Source: Verrucomicrobiota bacterium (lineage in GTDB: Bacteria; Verrucomicrobiota; Verrucomicrobiia; Verrucomicrobiales; DEV007). From it: a DNA stretch of 11,609 nucleotides. The translations under genes and the position numbers were made by a program. Location: assembly GCA_020630835.1 (NCBI GenBank), contig JAHDIL010000006.1, forward strand, positions 4,185 to 15,793, given 5' to 3'. Within the stretch, counting starts at the first letter, position 1; the number at the start of each line of letters is the position of its first letter. Shown piece after piece: positions 1 to 8,289 of the stretch. Under the pieces are notes generated by a model. That model did no database searches. It was not told where the DNA came from and worked only from the letters and a program-made list of their open reading frames with translations.

Positions 1-134
1 GGCAGTTGACGAACGGAGCCGCTGCCTAGCTGCGAATCCGTAGAAACAATAGCGCGCTCTGATGAGTCACAGGCTTCTGTTTTTCCGCGATCCCACGATA
101 GAGGCTAGATTTTCTGGAATACAGAAAGCCACCG

Positions 135-737
135 CTAATTCTGGCTTCTTTTCATCTGGGTCACGCACCAGATCGTCGCAATCACTCCGCCGAGGTAGAC
201 TCCAAAGTGAATGCCTGCCACCATTTCGTAGGGAAGAGACCTATCGTCAGAGGAGGGAAACACGCTCCCAGAATACCAATCGGCTCCAAAACCTAGATAA
301 ACGATGACCCCGAGAAGGACTCCTCCGACCAGCCCGCCAATCCAGGGTGCGGGCAGGCAGCGGTCGAGCTGTGGCAGGCTAGTTCCTGACGTATAGCGGG
401 AGTGAGCAAACAAGAGCAATCCACCACAGAGAAAACCTGCCGTAACGCCGGCTTTCAAAGAGAGGTTGATCACTTCCCACGTAAAATTCTCGCGAGGCAG
501 CCCCTTGGCATAGAGAAAATACTCAGGCGAGATCCGAGATGTGATCTGATCGATACCGAAGGCAAACAAGCCTCCCGAGAGCGCAAACGCCACCAAAGCT
601 AGATACTCCCGCCAGCGATGAGCCTGAGCTCCATGCCGCCTATACTCGATGAAGGCGATAAGTGCGAGCAGAGCGACGAGGATGAGCGCTCGCCACCAAA
701 AGGAGATGCCCAAATTTTCGAGAAAACTCCACTCCAT
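135..737 (-). CDS. Conserved multi-pass membrane protein, function unknown
   Basis: The 200-residue product is strongly hydrophobic, with about five predicted membrane segments at roughly residues 14-31, 45-64, 95-111, 131-150 and 173-192. A conserved-looking polar stretch with the motif ISPEYFLYAKGLP (69-81) lies between segments 2 and 3, and glycine-rich runs (LCGGLLL, GGLVGGVLLG) suggest tightly packed helices. I recognise no catalytic motif and do not assign a function. It is the last gene of a four-gene operon and starts 18 bases after the nucleotidyltransferase stop. The ATG at 737 is the first in frame, and its upstream sequence is GC-rich with no Shine-Dalgarno. Its place behind a sugar nucleotidyltransferase could hint at an envelope role, but that is inference only. 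Confidence 0.75.
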   Translation of the reverse strand: MEWSFLENLGISFWWRALILVALLALIAFIEYRRHGAQAHRWREYLALVAFALSGGLFAFGIDQITSRISPEYFLYAKGLPRENFTWEVINLSLKAGVTAGFLCGGLLLFAHSRYTSGTSLPQLDRCLPAPWIGGLVGGVLLGVIVYLGFGADWYSGSVFPSSDDRSLPYEMVAGIHFGVYLGGVIATIWCVTQMKRSQN

Positions 738-755
738 CCCACGGCGGGCCGGCGG

Positions 756-1469
756 CTAGTCCTCTTGATTCAGCTCGTCGAGGACTTCTGGATCACGGAC
801 ATCAGCCCAGTCACCTTCCAGCTCGTAGGCACGCACTTTTTCACCCGCCTTTGCCTGCGCGGCGATCGCATCCGTAAGTTCATATTCCCCACGCGGCGAA
901 AGCTCCAGTTTCGCCGTGAAGTCGAAAATCGAGGGGCGAAAGGCATAAATCCCGGCGTTGTAGTAGGGGCTGGTTGGCTGACCGTCCTCTGGTTTTTCGA
1001 TGAGATCTTTTACGTAACCACCCTCGATAAAAACCGCCCCACCTTTCCGGACGTCCTCATCGATCTTGACAGTAAGCACGCCGTCATCACTGCCAAGATC
1101 CACCAGCGGAGCATAAGCCTCAGCCGAGACAAGGATGTCGCCATAGCTCAGAATAAAAGGATCTTCCCCAGCGAAATCCTTGCCCAGTTCAACCACCTTA
1201 CCGGTTCCGTCCTGCACTTTCTGCTCCACATAAGAGACAGCACATCCAAAAGCACTGCCATCGCCGAAGTATTCTTCGATCACTTCCTTGCGCCAACCGA
1301 CGACGATGAGGATCTCTTCCACACCATTGGCCGCAAGGCCTCGAACAATGGACTCGAGGATCGGTGTGCCATGCACCGGGATCATTGGCTTCGGCAGGTC
1401 ATCAGTGAGTTCACGCATGCGGGTGCCACGACCGGCCGCTAGGACCATTGCTTTTCGGATCTTACTCAT
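756..1469 (-). CDS. Sugar-phosphate nucleotidyltransferase (NTP_transferase family)
   Basis: This 237-residue protein is predicted to transfer a nucleotidyl group from an NTP to a sugar 1-phosphate, giving an NDP-sugar and pyrophosphate in the cytoplasm. The N-terminus has the pyrophosphorylase signature LAAGRGTRMRE (10-20) followed by LPKPM (25-29), which bind the nucleotide phosphates. Other family marks are YGD (Asp111, likely metal ligand), EKP (158-160), YYNAG (169-173) and WADVRDP (221-227, a second metal-binding Asp). The length is that of a stand-alone catalytic domain, as in MurU or short RmlA/ManC-like enzymes, without the left-handed helix of GlmU. The sugar and base cannot be read from the sequence. 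The frame is open back to 1616, but that extension lies inside the aminotransferase gene, and the family start MSKIRKAMVLAAG fits the ATG at 1469. It lies 16 bases after the aminotransferase stop. Confidence 0.9.
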   Translation of the reverse strand: MSKIRKAMVLAAGRGTRMRELTDDLPKPMIPVHGTPILESIVRGLAANGVEEILIVVGWRKEVIEEYFGDGSAFGCAVSYVEQKVQDGTGKVVELGKDFAGEDPFILSYGDILVSAEAYAPLVDLGSDDGVLTVKIDEDVRKGGAVFIEGGYVKDLIEKPEDGQPTSPYYNAGIYAFRPSIFDFTAKLELSPRGEYELTDAIAAQAKAGEKVRAYELEGDWADVRDPEVLDELNQED

Positions 1470-1485
1470 AGAAAAAAAGGAAAGG

Positions 1486-2673
1486 TTAGAGTGTTTTGAC
1501 GAAGCGGGCCATTTTCTCCATAGCCAGCTCCAGTTTCTCATAAGAGGTAGCGTAGCAAGCTCGCACACAGCCTTCCCCCGCTTCTCCAAAGGCTGTCCCA
1601 GGGACAACGGCCACATCCTCGGCCTCCAGCAGTCTCACAGCAAACTCATGGCTAGTGATACCGAACTTGCGGATGTCTGGGAATGCGTAGAACGCACCGC
1701 CAGGGGAGAAACAGGGAATGCCCATTTCGCGAAAGCTCCGCAAAACAAGGTTGCGGCGTTGCGCATACGCCTTGCGCATTTGCTCGACCGCCTCGGCTCC
1801 ATTCTCCAGCGCCTCGATCGCTGCCACCTGGCTCATGATAGGCGCGCAGAGCATAGAATACTGATGAATTTTCATCATCGCCTCTGTAAGCGCTGGCGGC
1901 GCGCAGGCGTAGCCTAGTCGGAAGCCAGTCATGGCAAAGGCTTTTGAGAAACCATGGAGCAGGATCGTCCGCTCACGCATGCCTGGGAGGCTGGCTATGG
2001 AGACATGCTTGCCTGGCTTCATGCCAGATTCCTCGCCGTAGAGGAGTTCGCAGTAGATTTCATCGGAAATCACAAGGAGGTCGTGCTCGATCGCCAGCTG
2101 AGCGATTTTTTCCAGCTCCTCGACAGGCTCAACAGCTCCGGTGGGGTTCGTCGGGAAATTGAGGAGAATAGCGCGTGTATTTTCCGTAATCGCCGCCGCA
2201 ACATCTTCGGCACGGAGGACAAATTCATCCTCTACCTTCGTTTCCACAGCCACAGCTTTGCCATAGGCCATGGCGATGCTGGGCGAGTAACTTACGTAGC
2301 AGGGCTCATGATAAATGATTTCATCGCCCGGATTGAGAATCGCACGACAGACGAGATCGAGCGCCTCTGAGACACCGACAGTCACCAGCACCTCGTTTTC
2401 AGGCGAATAGCTGACGCCAAAGAGGCCGCGCACATAGCGCGAGATCGACTCACGAAGCGCCGGCATCCCCAGGTTAGAGGTATAGCTCGTCTGCCCTTTC
2501 TCGAGAGAGAAAATCGCTGCTTCACGAATGTGCCAAGGAGCCGAGAAATCAGGTTCTCCCACGCCCAGTGAGATGACATCGTCACGCCCCTGCACCAGTT
2601 CAAAAAAATCGCGGATCCCAGAGCGTGGGATCGCCGAAACTTGCTGAGCAATACGCTCTTCCAAAGGTTTCAT
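1486..2673 (-). CDS. PLP-dependent class I/II aminotransferase
   Basis: This 395-residue fold-type I aminotransferase moves an amino group between an amino acid and a 2-oxo acid using pyridoxal phosphate. Visible marks are LGVGEPDF (36-43), YTSNLG near 64-69, NFPTNPTG (172-179, Asn binding the cofactor), SDEIY (203-207, Asp contacting the pyridine nitrogen), the Schiff-base lysine in HGFSKAFAMTGFRLGY (Lys244, with Arg252 for the phosphate), and Arg371 in CVRACY, which should hold the substrate carboxylate. Length and motifs match the AspC/PatA-like branch (aspartate, aromatic or N-acetyl-diaminopimelate aminotransferases). The exact substrate is not decidable here. The gene lies 14 bases after an Lrp/AsnC regulator, a typical pairing in which the regulator senses an amino acid related to the enzyme's substrate. 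Confidence 0.93.
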   Translation of the reverse strand: MKPLEERIAQQVSAIPRSGIRDFFELVQGRDDVISLGVGEPDFSAPWHIREAAIFSLEKGQTSYTSNLGMPALRESISRYVRGLFGVSYSPENEVLVTVGVSEALDLVCRAILNPGDEIIYHEPCYVSYSPSIAMAYGKAVAVETKVEDEFVLRAEDVAAAITENTRAILLNFPTNPTGAVEPVEELEKIAQLAIEHDLLVISDEIYCELLYGEESGMKPGKHVSIASLPGMRERTILLHGFSKAFAMTGFRLGYACAPPALTEAMMKIHQYSMLCAPIMSQVAAIEALENGAEAVEQMRKAYAQRRNLVLRSFREMGIPCFSPGGAFYAFPDIRKFGITSHEFAVRLLEAEDVAVVPGTAFGEAGEGCVRACYATSYEKLELAMEKMARFVKTL

Positions 2674-2687
2674 AAAAATGAAGAAAA

Positions 2688-3167
2688 TCAGGGGGTTACA
2701 GCGAGACGATCGTCTACGGGAGCTTCCGAAGCGAGAAAACCAGCTTCTTTGTATACCTTGAGCTGGAAATGCGTCGCGGTAGATACCACGCCGTCGAGAG
2801 TGCTGAGCTTTTCGCTGACAAAGCGAGCTACCTCGCGCAAATCGCTACCCTCTACCAAAACGGCTAGGTCATAGCCTCCGCTCATCAGGTAGCAGTTACG
2901 CACCTGGTCAAACTTGGCGATGCGAGATGCCAAACTGTCGAACCCGCCTCCCCGTTCCGGTGTTAGCCGCACCTCGATCAGCGCCTGCACTCGGCGGTCA
3001 CCGATACGGTCGCGATCCACTACCGCATGAAAGCCGAAGATGACTCCCTTGGCGGTGAGATCCTGCAACATTTGCTGCACTTCCGCCTCCGTCTTGCCAA
3101 GGCGGGTAGCCATTTCACCTACAGGAAGGCGTCCTTCCTGCTGTAAGAGATCGAGCAAAGCATCCAT
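2688..3167 (-). CDS. Lrp/AsnC family transcriptional regulator
   Basis: The 159-residue product has the two-part layout of Lrp/AsnC (feast/famine) regulators. An N-terminal winged helix-turn-helix spans about residues 1-50 (MDALLDLLQQ, with RLGKTEAEVQQMLQDL as the helix pair). A C-terminal RAM ligand-binding domain contains GGYDLAVLVEGSDL (97-110) and VSTATHFQLKVYKE (128-141). Members usually form octamers or dimers of dimers and respond to amino acids. The frame is open up to 3620, but that extension runs antisense through the divergent peptidase gene, and the domain begins at the ATG at 3167, so I chose that start. It is the first gene of the operon and very likely controls the aminotransferase downstream, and perhaps itself. 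A candidate promoter lies at 3213-3241. No Shine-Dalgarno precedes the start. Confidence 0.9.
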   Translation of the reverse strand: MDALLDLLQQEGRLPVGEMATRLGKTEAEVQQMLQDLTAKGVIFGFHAVVDRDRIGDRRVQALIEVRLTPERGGGFDSLASRIAKFDQVRNCYLMSGGYDLAVLVEGSDLREVARFVSEKLSTLDGVVSTATHFQLKVYKEAGFLASEAPVDDRLAVTP

Positions 3168-3212
3168 AATGGGTATCAGAGGTAACGTTTGAGGCCAAAA
3201 ACAATGGGGCTT

Positions 3213-3241
3213 CGGATAAATCACGACAGAGGGCAAGTCAA
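3213..3241 (-). promoter_or_regulatory. Candidate sigma-70 promoter of the Lrp-aminotransferase operon
   Basis: On the minus strand, TTGACT (3236-3241) is one base off the consensus -35 box. A 17-base spacer separates it from TATCCG (3213-3218), a weak -10. Transcription would begin near 3206, giving a leader of about 40 bases before the ATG at 3167. The placement suits the divergent gap between the regulator and the peptidase, but the -10 matches poorly. Confidence 0.4.
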
Positions 3242-3336
3242 CCGCTATGGGAAAAGCAGTAGGAGTGAACAAGCCTACTCTCTCCAAAAAACAAGTCTCC
3301 CTTTGCCCTTGCTGCCTAGTCCGCCTACGCTCTCCT

Positions 3337-4278
3337 ATGCGCTGGAGAGGCAGACGACAAAGCACTAACGTAGAGGACCGCCGTGGACAACGGACGCCAC
3401 GAATGGGGCGCCCTATCGGGAGAGGCCGTGGGGGTGGCATTCTCAATCTTGTCCTTATGGGGTTCCTGCGCGCCAGCCCTAAGGGGAAACTCATCATGCT
3501 CGCCATTGGCGCTGTTGCCTTTCTGTTTTTTCGTGAGCCGGTGATGCAGCTTCTCAGCCCAGACAGCGCCGTTCCGTCAGGCTCCCGCATCACAGAAAAC
3601 CCGAGAGTGGCTGACACCAACGATACAATGGGTCAATACCTCAAAACGATGATGGCTGATAACGAAACAATATGGCCCGCTCTTCTGGCCAAGCACCAGA
3701 TCCAGTTTCGCCCAGCAAAAATGATCATCTACACCGGCAGCACTCAGACACTAGGCGGGATAGCCAACTCTCGCATGGGCCCTTTCTATGCACCGGCTGA
3801 GAACGCGATCTATCTCGACCCCACTTTTTTCACCGAACTCAAAACACGCTTCGGGGCTACAGGAGACTTCGCCGAGGCCTACGTCATAGCCCATGAGTAT
3901 GCCCACCACATCCAAAACGTCTTGGGGCGCCTCAAGCAGTTGCACAGTCAGCGATCGCGACTCTCAGAAAAACAGTTCAACCGCGGCTCGGTGCGAGTGG
4001 AACTGCACGCCGATTTTTTAGCAGGGATCTTTGCGCGGCATGCGGAAAACACTTTTCAAGCCTTCCTAGAGCAGGGCGATATTGAGGAAGCCATACGAGC
4101 GGCGGCAGCGGTTGGAGATGATCGTATCCAGCGCGACTTCGGCCCTGGCTATGTCGACCCGGATTCCTTCACTCATGGAAGCTCTGAGCAACGGGCGCGC
4201 TGGTTTAAGCGAGGCTTCCAGAGCGGAGATATGGCACTGGGCGAGCAAATCTACACGATGCCCTACGAGGAGTTATAA
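3337..4278 (+). CDS. ypfJ: YpfJ-family membrane-anchored neutral zinc metallopeptidase
   Basis: The 313-residue protein matches the Zn_peptidase (PF04228) family throughout. It starts with the hallmark MRWRGRRQSTNVEDRRGQ, followed by an Arg/Gly-rich linker and one membrane anchor at about 52-66 (LIMLAIGAVAFLFF). The catalytic part then includes MGPFYAPAENAIYLD (147-161), the zinc site HEYAHH (186-191, HExxH), a likely third ligand Glu222 in VELHADFLAG, and SFTHGSSEQRARWFKRGF (277-294). The catalytic domain should face the periplasm. Biological substrates of this family are not established. The frame is open from 3247, but homologues begin at MRWxGRR, so the ATG at 3337 is preferred; it is preceded by GCTCTCCT rather than a Shine-Dalgarno. 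Unusually, the protein contains no cysteine, and the two cysteines normal around the GPFYCP motif are replaced. Confidence 0.93.
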   Translation: MRWRGRRQSTNVEDRRGQRTPRMGRPIGRGRGGGILNLVLMGFLRASPKGKLIMLAIGAVAFLFFREPVMQLLSPDSAVPSGSRITENPRVADTNDTMGQYLKTMMADNETIWPALLAKHQIQFRPAKMIIYTGSTQTLGGIANSRMGPFYAPAENAIYLDPTFFTELKTRFGATGDFAEAYVIAHEYAHHIQNVLGRLKQLHSQRSRLSEKQFNRGSVRVELHADFLAGIFARHAENTFQAFLEQGDIEEAIRAAAAVGDDRIQRDFGPGYVDPDSFTHGSSEQRARWFKRGFQSGDMALGEQIYTMPYEEL

Positions 4279-4295
4279 GCCGCCCCCTAGCCCCA

Positions 4296-4347
4296 GCCAG
4301 TGGCAGGTTTACTCGGAGCGACCTGTGAGCTGCGCTCCACTGATGGC
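4296..4347. other. Structured spacer between convergent genes
   Basis: Between the ends of the peptidase gene and ispA lies an imperfect hairpin. AGTGG (4299-4303) and CAGGT (4304-4308) can pair with CCACT (4337-4341) and ACCTG (4321-4325), closed outside by GCC/GGC. A competing pairing is GGAGCG (4315-4320) with CGCTCC (4333-4338). No T-run follows on either strand, so this is not a canonical intrinsic terminator, although it may stabilise or end both transcripts. Confidence 0.3.
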
Positions 4348-4366
4348 GCGTGATAGACGCGGCCGC

Positions 4367-6178
<1,812 letters not shown>

Positions 6179-6196
6179 AAGGAAATGTTGGTTGCT

Positions 6197-6236
6197 CGTT
6201 CGCAGGCGCGGACCCTACCGATTGCGCCTGCGAATG
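6197..6236 (-). promoter_or_regulatory. Long hairpin in the asd leader, directly upstream of the start
   Basis: Positions 6197-6209 pair with 6224-6236 over 13 positions (one G-T wobble) around a 14-base loop. The core CGCAGGCGC/GCGCCTGCG is perfect. On the asd transcript this hairpin ends 18 bases before the ATG at 6178, close enough to affect translation initiation. There is no T-run after it, so it is unlikely to be a terminator. I found no resemblance to the lysine riboswitch core. Confidence 0.5.
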
Positions 6237-6255
6237 CAAGCAGAGCCTTGATTTG

Positions 6256-6297
6256 TTGAGCTTTTGTCGGCCTCACATAGGACAGCTCAAAAGCCGA
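6256..6297 (-). promoter_or_regulatory. Competing helices in the asd leader
   Basis: The segment TTGAGCTTTTG (6256-6266) can pair with AGCTCAAAAGC (6284-6294) in two mutually exclusive registers: 6256-6262 with 6284-6290, or 6260-6266 with 6288-6294, each 7 perfect base pairs. A third helix, 6267-6271 with 6293-6297, competes with the second. Such alternative pairing would suit a conformational switch in the asd leader, but chance cannot be excluded. Confidence 0.25.
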
Positions 6298-6390
6298 TGA
6301 CATGGGCTCTTCTCGCCATTCTTTCGGAAAAACTGCGCCAATATCACTTTTTTTGAACAAAAAACCCTCTTGCTTTTCAAATCCGACACT

Positions 6391-6403
6391 CGTTACAGTA
6401 ACG
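6391..6403. promoter_or_regulatory. 13-bp palindrome, candidate operator
   Basis: CGTTACAGTAACG is a perfect inverted repeat with 6-base arms around one central base, in the divergent gap between asd and the lipoprotein gene. It lies 6 bases upstream of the candidate -35 box of the lipoprotein promoter, a position typical of an activator site or of a dimeric regulator serving either gene. The binding protein is unknown. Confidence 0.4.
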
Positions 6404-6409
6404 TAACTC

Positions 6410-6439
6410 TTGCCAGGCTTGATGAAGTTATCCTTTAAT
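6410..6439 (+). promoter_or_regulatory. Candidate sigma-70 promoter of the small lipoprotein gene
   Basis: TTGCCA (6410-6415, five of six consensus bases) and TTTAAT (6434-6439, five of six) are separated by 18 bases. Transcription would start near 6446, giving a leader of about 31 bases before the ATG at 6477. A second TATAAT-like hexamer, TAAAAT (6454-6459), has no matching -35. Confidence 0.45.
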
Positions 6440-6476
6440 TTCTCGATCCAAGGTAAAATTCTATCACAAAAATAAC

Positions 6477-6599
6477 ATGAAAAAGATCCTTCTCCTCTCT
6501 GTAGTCGCCATCGGTGCTCTTGCTCTTAATGCTTGCAACACCGTAGGAAGCTCATGCTCTAGCTCTTGCGCAAAGTGCTGCGGGACATGCAGCAAATAA
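6477..6599 (+). CDS. Small cysteine-rich lipoprotein (40 aa)
   Basis: A 40-residue frame begins MKKILLLSVVAIGALALNAC, a textbook lipoprotein signal peptide with Lys residues, a hydrophobic core and the lipobox LNAC. Lipidation at Cys20 would leave a 21-residue mature peptide starting CNTVGSS and holding five further cysteines (27, 31, 34, 35, 38), plus Ser, Lys and Gly. The start of the mature part (CNT) recalls entericidin-type lipoproteins, but their downstream Gly-x-Gly-x-Asp pattern is absent and the Cys-rich tail is different. Metal binding or disulfide chemistry are possibilities only. A candidate promoter upstream and a strong terminator 25 bases downstream make this a self-contained transcription unit, which argues that it is real despite its size. 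There is no Shine-Dalgarno; the leader just before the ATG is A-rich. Confidence 0.8.
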   Translation: MKKILLLSVVAIGALALNACNTVGSSCSSSCAKCCGTCSK

Positions 6600-6624
6600 G
6601 CTTTAGCAAAACTATTGCTTTTAC

Positions 6625-6662
6625 AAAGGGTCGGTGGCTAGCGCTACCGACCCTTTTTCTTT
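6625..6662 (+). terminator. Strong rho-independent terminator
   Basis: AAAGGGTCGGT (6625-6635) pairs perfectly with ACCGACCCTTT (6646-6656) around a 10-base loop that can itself close by three pairs, followed by TTTTTCTTT. It ends the lipoprotein transcript. On the opposite strand only a short T-run follows the stem, so it may weakly serve the convergent Rieske gene as well. Confidence 0.92.
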
Positions 6663-6689
6663 GCTGCTGATGTCTTTCCTGAAATCCGC

Positions 6690-7013
6690 TCAAAGAAATA
6701 CCTCGATTCGCCCCTCAATCTCGCGCGTTGAGTAGCTGCGCAGACTTGTTGTCGCAGGACCACTGAGGACTTCTCCAGTCCTCAGATCAAACTCGGCATA
6801 ATGCCATGGGCAGGCTATGCACCCATTGCCAACAGGGCCCATCGCGATCGAGGCGTCCGCATGTGGACAAAGCTCATCCAGCGCGAAGACCTCATCCTCG
6901 TATCGGATAAGCACGATCCGAAAGCCTCCATATTTCACCGGAAAACCACATCCCTCGGTCACCAGACTAGCCGCTGCCAGATTTCTCCATTCCGCTTTTT
7001 CGCCTTCCTCCAT
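6690..7013 (-). CDS. Rieske [2Fe-2S] ferredoxin-type protein
   Basis: This 107-residue protein is a single Rieske domain. It carries the two cluster-binding motifs CPH (Cys49, His51) and CPWH (Cys68, His71), spaced as in NirD-like and dioxygenase-type ferredoxins. The sequence after the second motif, AEFDLRTGEVLSGPATTSLRSY, is typical of the soluble branch. There is no signal peptide or membrane anchor, so it should be cytoplasmic and act as an electron carrier or as a small subunit of a reductase. No oxygenase or nitrite reductase large subunit is present in the window, so its partner is unknown. It lies 59 bases downstream of the TAT-exported propeller gene in the same direction, and the two may be co-transcribed. 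The start at 7013 gives a standard length. Confidence 0.9.
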   Translation of the reverse strand: MEEGEKAEWRNLAAASLVTEGCGFPVKYGGFRIVLIRYEDEVFALDELCPHADASIAMGPVGNGCIACPWHYAEFDLRTGEVLSGPATTSLRSYSTREIEGRIEVFL

Positions 7014-7072
7014 AACTCGCCAATGAGTGGTGGAGAACTGCTGAGGTCAAGACTTTCTAACGTAGCAACGCT

Positions 7073-8125
7073 TCAAACAAGATGAAGCTTGAAGGGCGGC
7101 GTTTTTCCTGAGTTCCACTGGCAGGCGTATAGATTCCCCTGCTTATCGGCACATACGTCGTGCACGTTAGTGAACGGACCATCATCCGCTTTCATCAAGG
7201 GTGACTGCAAAACCCCTTCCCCATCGCAATGCAGCGGCTGCGCTCCCAAAGCAGCCATGGGGCGATCATAGCGGTCCAGCCCAAGAACAAAACCACGCCC
7301 CTGCCACATGCGGTAGTCATTGGGCAAGAATCCGAAGCAAACCCCCGACCACAGCTCTTCGCCAATAATCACTGGCCGGCTTACAAAAGCACCGGGCAAA
7401 TAGACTGAGCGCACATATTCGCCGTCCATTGTGAACCATGTAAACTCATTCCTGATACGCCCTGTGCAGACAAGCAAAGGAGTTTTCCCACGCGTATCTA
7501 GCGCTATGCCATGAGCCTGCATAAATCGCCCTTGATTCTTCGGTTGAGTGCTTTTCCCGCCGAACTTCTTCTGAAACGCCCCCTCTGCCGAAAACTTCAG
7601 GATAAACTGCGACCCATACCCATCGATGACATAAGCACTGCCATCAGGTCCCAGGCAGGTTTCGGTGGGGCGATAGGGCTGATCCGCCCGATAGGCTCCA
7701 CACGCTGCAGCGCTCGGCATTTCCCTGAGGATCTCTCCTTCAAGGGTAACTTCAACAATGCGGCCTCGTGTATCTGTTATCCAAAGCGTCGGCTTATTTC
7801 CCAGCCCACCAAGAGAGAGCCCATGGGCACCTGCCATCGAGAGGGTCCATTTGGTAACAAGCCGTCCCGCCGTATCGAAAATGATTACATTGTTCTTCGG
7901 CTCATTAGTTAGCAAAACCAGTTCGCCACTCGGCAGACAAACCATTTCATGGCAGTCTTTCAGCGGAGTCGTTGCATGATCGACCTTTGACCACCCTTCT
8001 TCCAACTCGTAGCTCCGGTCACCCACCACAAAGCGTTTTCGCTTGGCAGCGCGGATCTGAAGAAATGGGAAAGCTCCGATACCAGCCGCTGCACCAGCGG
8101 TTTTCGCAAAAGCACGTCTTTTCAT
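7073..8125 (-). CDS. TAT-exported NHL-type beta-propeller, PAL-like
   Basis: The 350-residue product starts with a twin-arginine signal, KRRAFAKT plus the hydrophobic stretch AGAAAGIGAFPFL, so a folded periplasmic protein is likely. The rest consists of NHL-type blades, for example PDGSAYVIDGYGSQFILKF (160-178). The pattern resembles the peptidyl-alpha-hydroxyglycine alpha-amidating lyase domain of PAM: HGLSL (His101), DGY (Tyr170), AHGIAL (His205) and VHDVC (His322, Asp323) line up, from memory, with its three zinc histidines and its catalytic Tyr and Asp. The catalytic Arg of the first blade has no clear equivalent; LTNEPKN stands near that place. Lyase activity is therefore uncertain, and a binding role is possible. 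The frame is open up to 8239, but the TAT signal fixes the ATG at 8125, preceded by GTGTCTCCT rather than a Shine-Dalgarno. Confidence 0.85.
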   Translation of the reverse strand: MKRRAFAKTAGAAAGIGAFPFLQIRAAKRKRFVVGDRSYELEEGWSKVDHATTPLKDCHEMVCLPSGELVLLTNEPKNNVIIFDTAGRLVTKWTLSMAGAHGLSLGGLGNKPTLWITDTRGRIVEVTLEGEILREMPSAAACGAYRADQPYRPTETCLGPDGSAYVIDGYGSQFILKFSAEGAFQKKFGGKSTQPKNQGRFMQAHGIALDTRGKTPLLVCTGRIRNEFTWFTMDGEYVRSVYLPGAFVSRPVIIGEELWSGVCFGFLPNDYRMWQGRGFVLGLDRYDRPMAALGAQPLHCDGEGVLQSPLMKADDGPFTNVHDVCADKQGNLYACQWNSGKTPPFKLHLV

Positions 8126-8289
8126 AGGAGACACCCTGTCGCTCACTTCTTCGCGCGCCTTGTATGGCTGGGAGCCTGTTTTTGGATGATTGCTCCATTT
8201 AGAACCACAGAAATAGCGAATGGAAGTCACCAACACCAACTTGCGAACCTTCCGTTTCCCGTTAGAATCAGCCTCATCAAGCTAGGGAG

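Noticed and set aside
2..43. Short open plus-strand frame ending in TAG as the tail of an upstream gene
   Set aside because: Only 13 codons are visible with no recognisable sequence; it cannot be told from chance.
108..131. Hairpin after the membrane-protein gene as an operon terminator
   Set aside because: The TTTCTG/CAGAAA stem is short and AT-rich, and no T-run follows it on the minus strand.
618..1442. Long plus-strand frame of 274 codons antisense to the nucleotidyltransferase
   Set aside because: It shows no domain and no plausible composition, and it overlaps genes with clear motifs on the other strand; it is a shadow frame.
1288..1917. Plus-strand frame of 209 codons across two minus-strand genes
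   Set aside because: It is Arg/His-rich with low-complexity composition typical of an antisense shadow; the aminotransferase and nucleotidyltransferase on the other strand are certain.
3168..3620. N-terminal extension of the Lrp/AsnC frame
   Set aside because: It runs antisense through the start of the peptidase gene and adds no domain; the helix-turn-helix begins at the ATG at 3167.
6179..6476. Lysine riboswitch upstream of asd
   Set aside because: I could not find the conserved core sequences or the multi-stem junction; only simple hairpins are visible.
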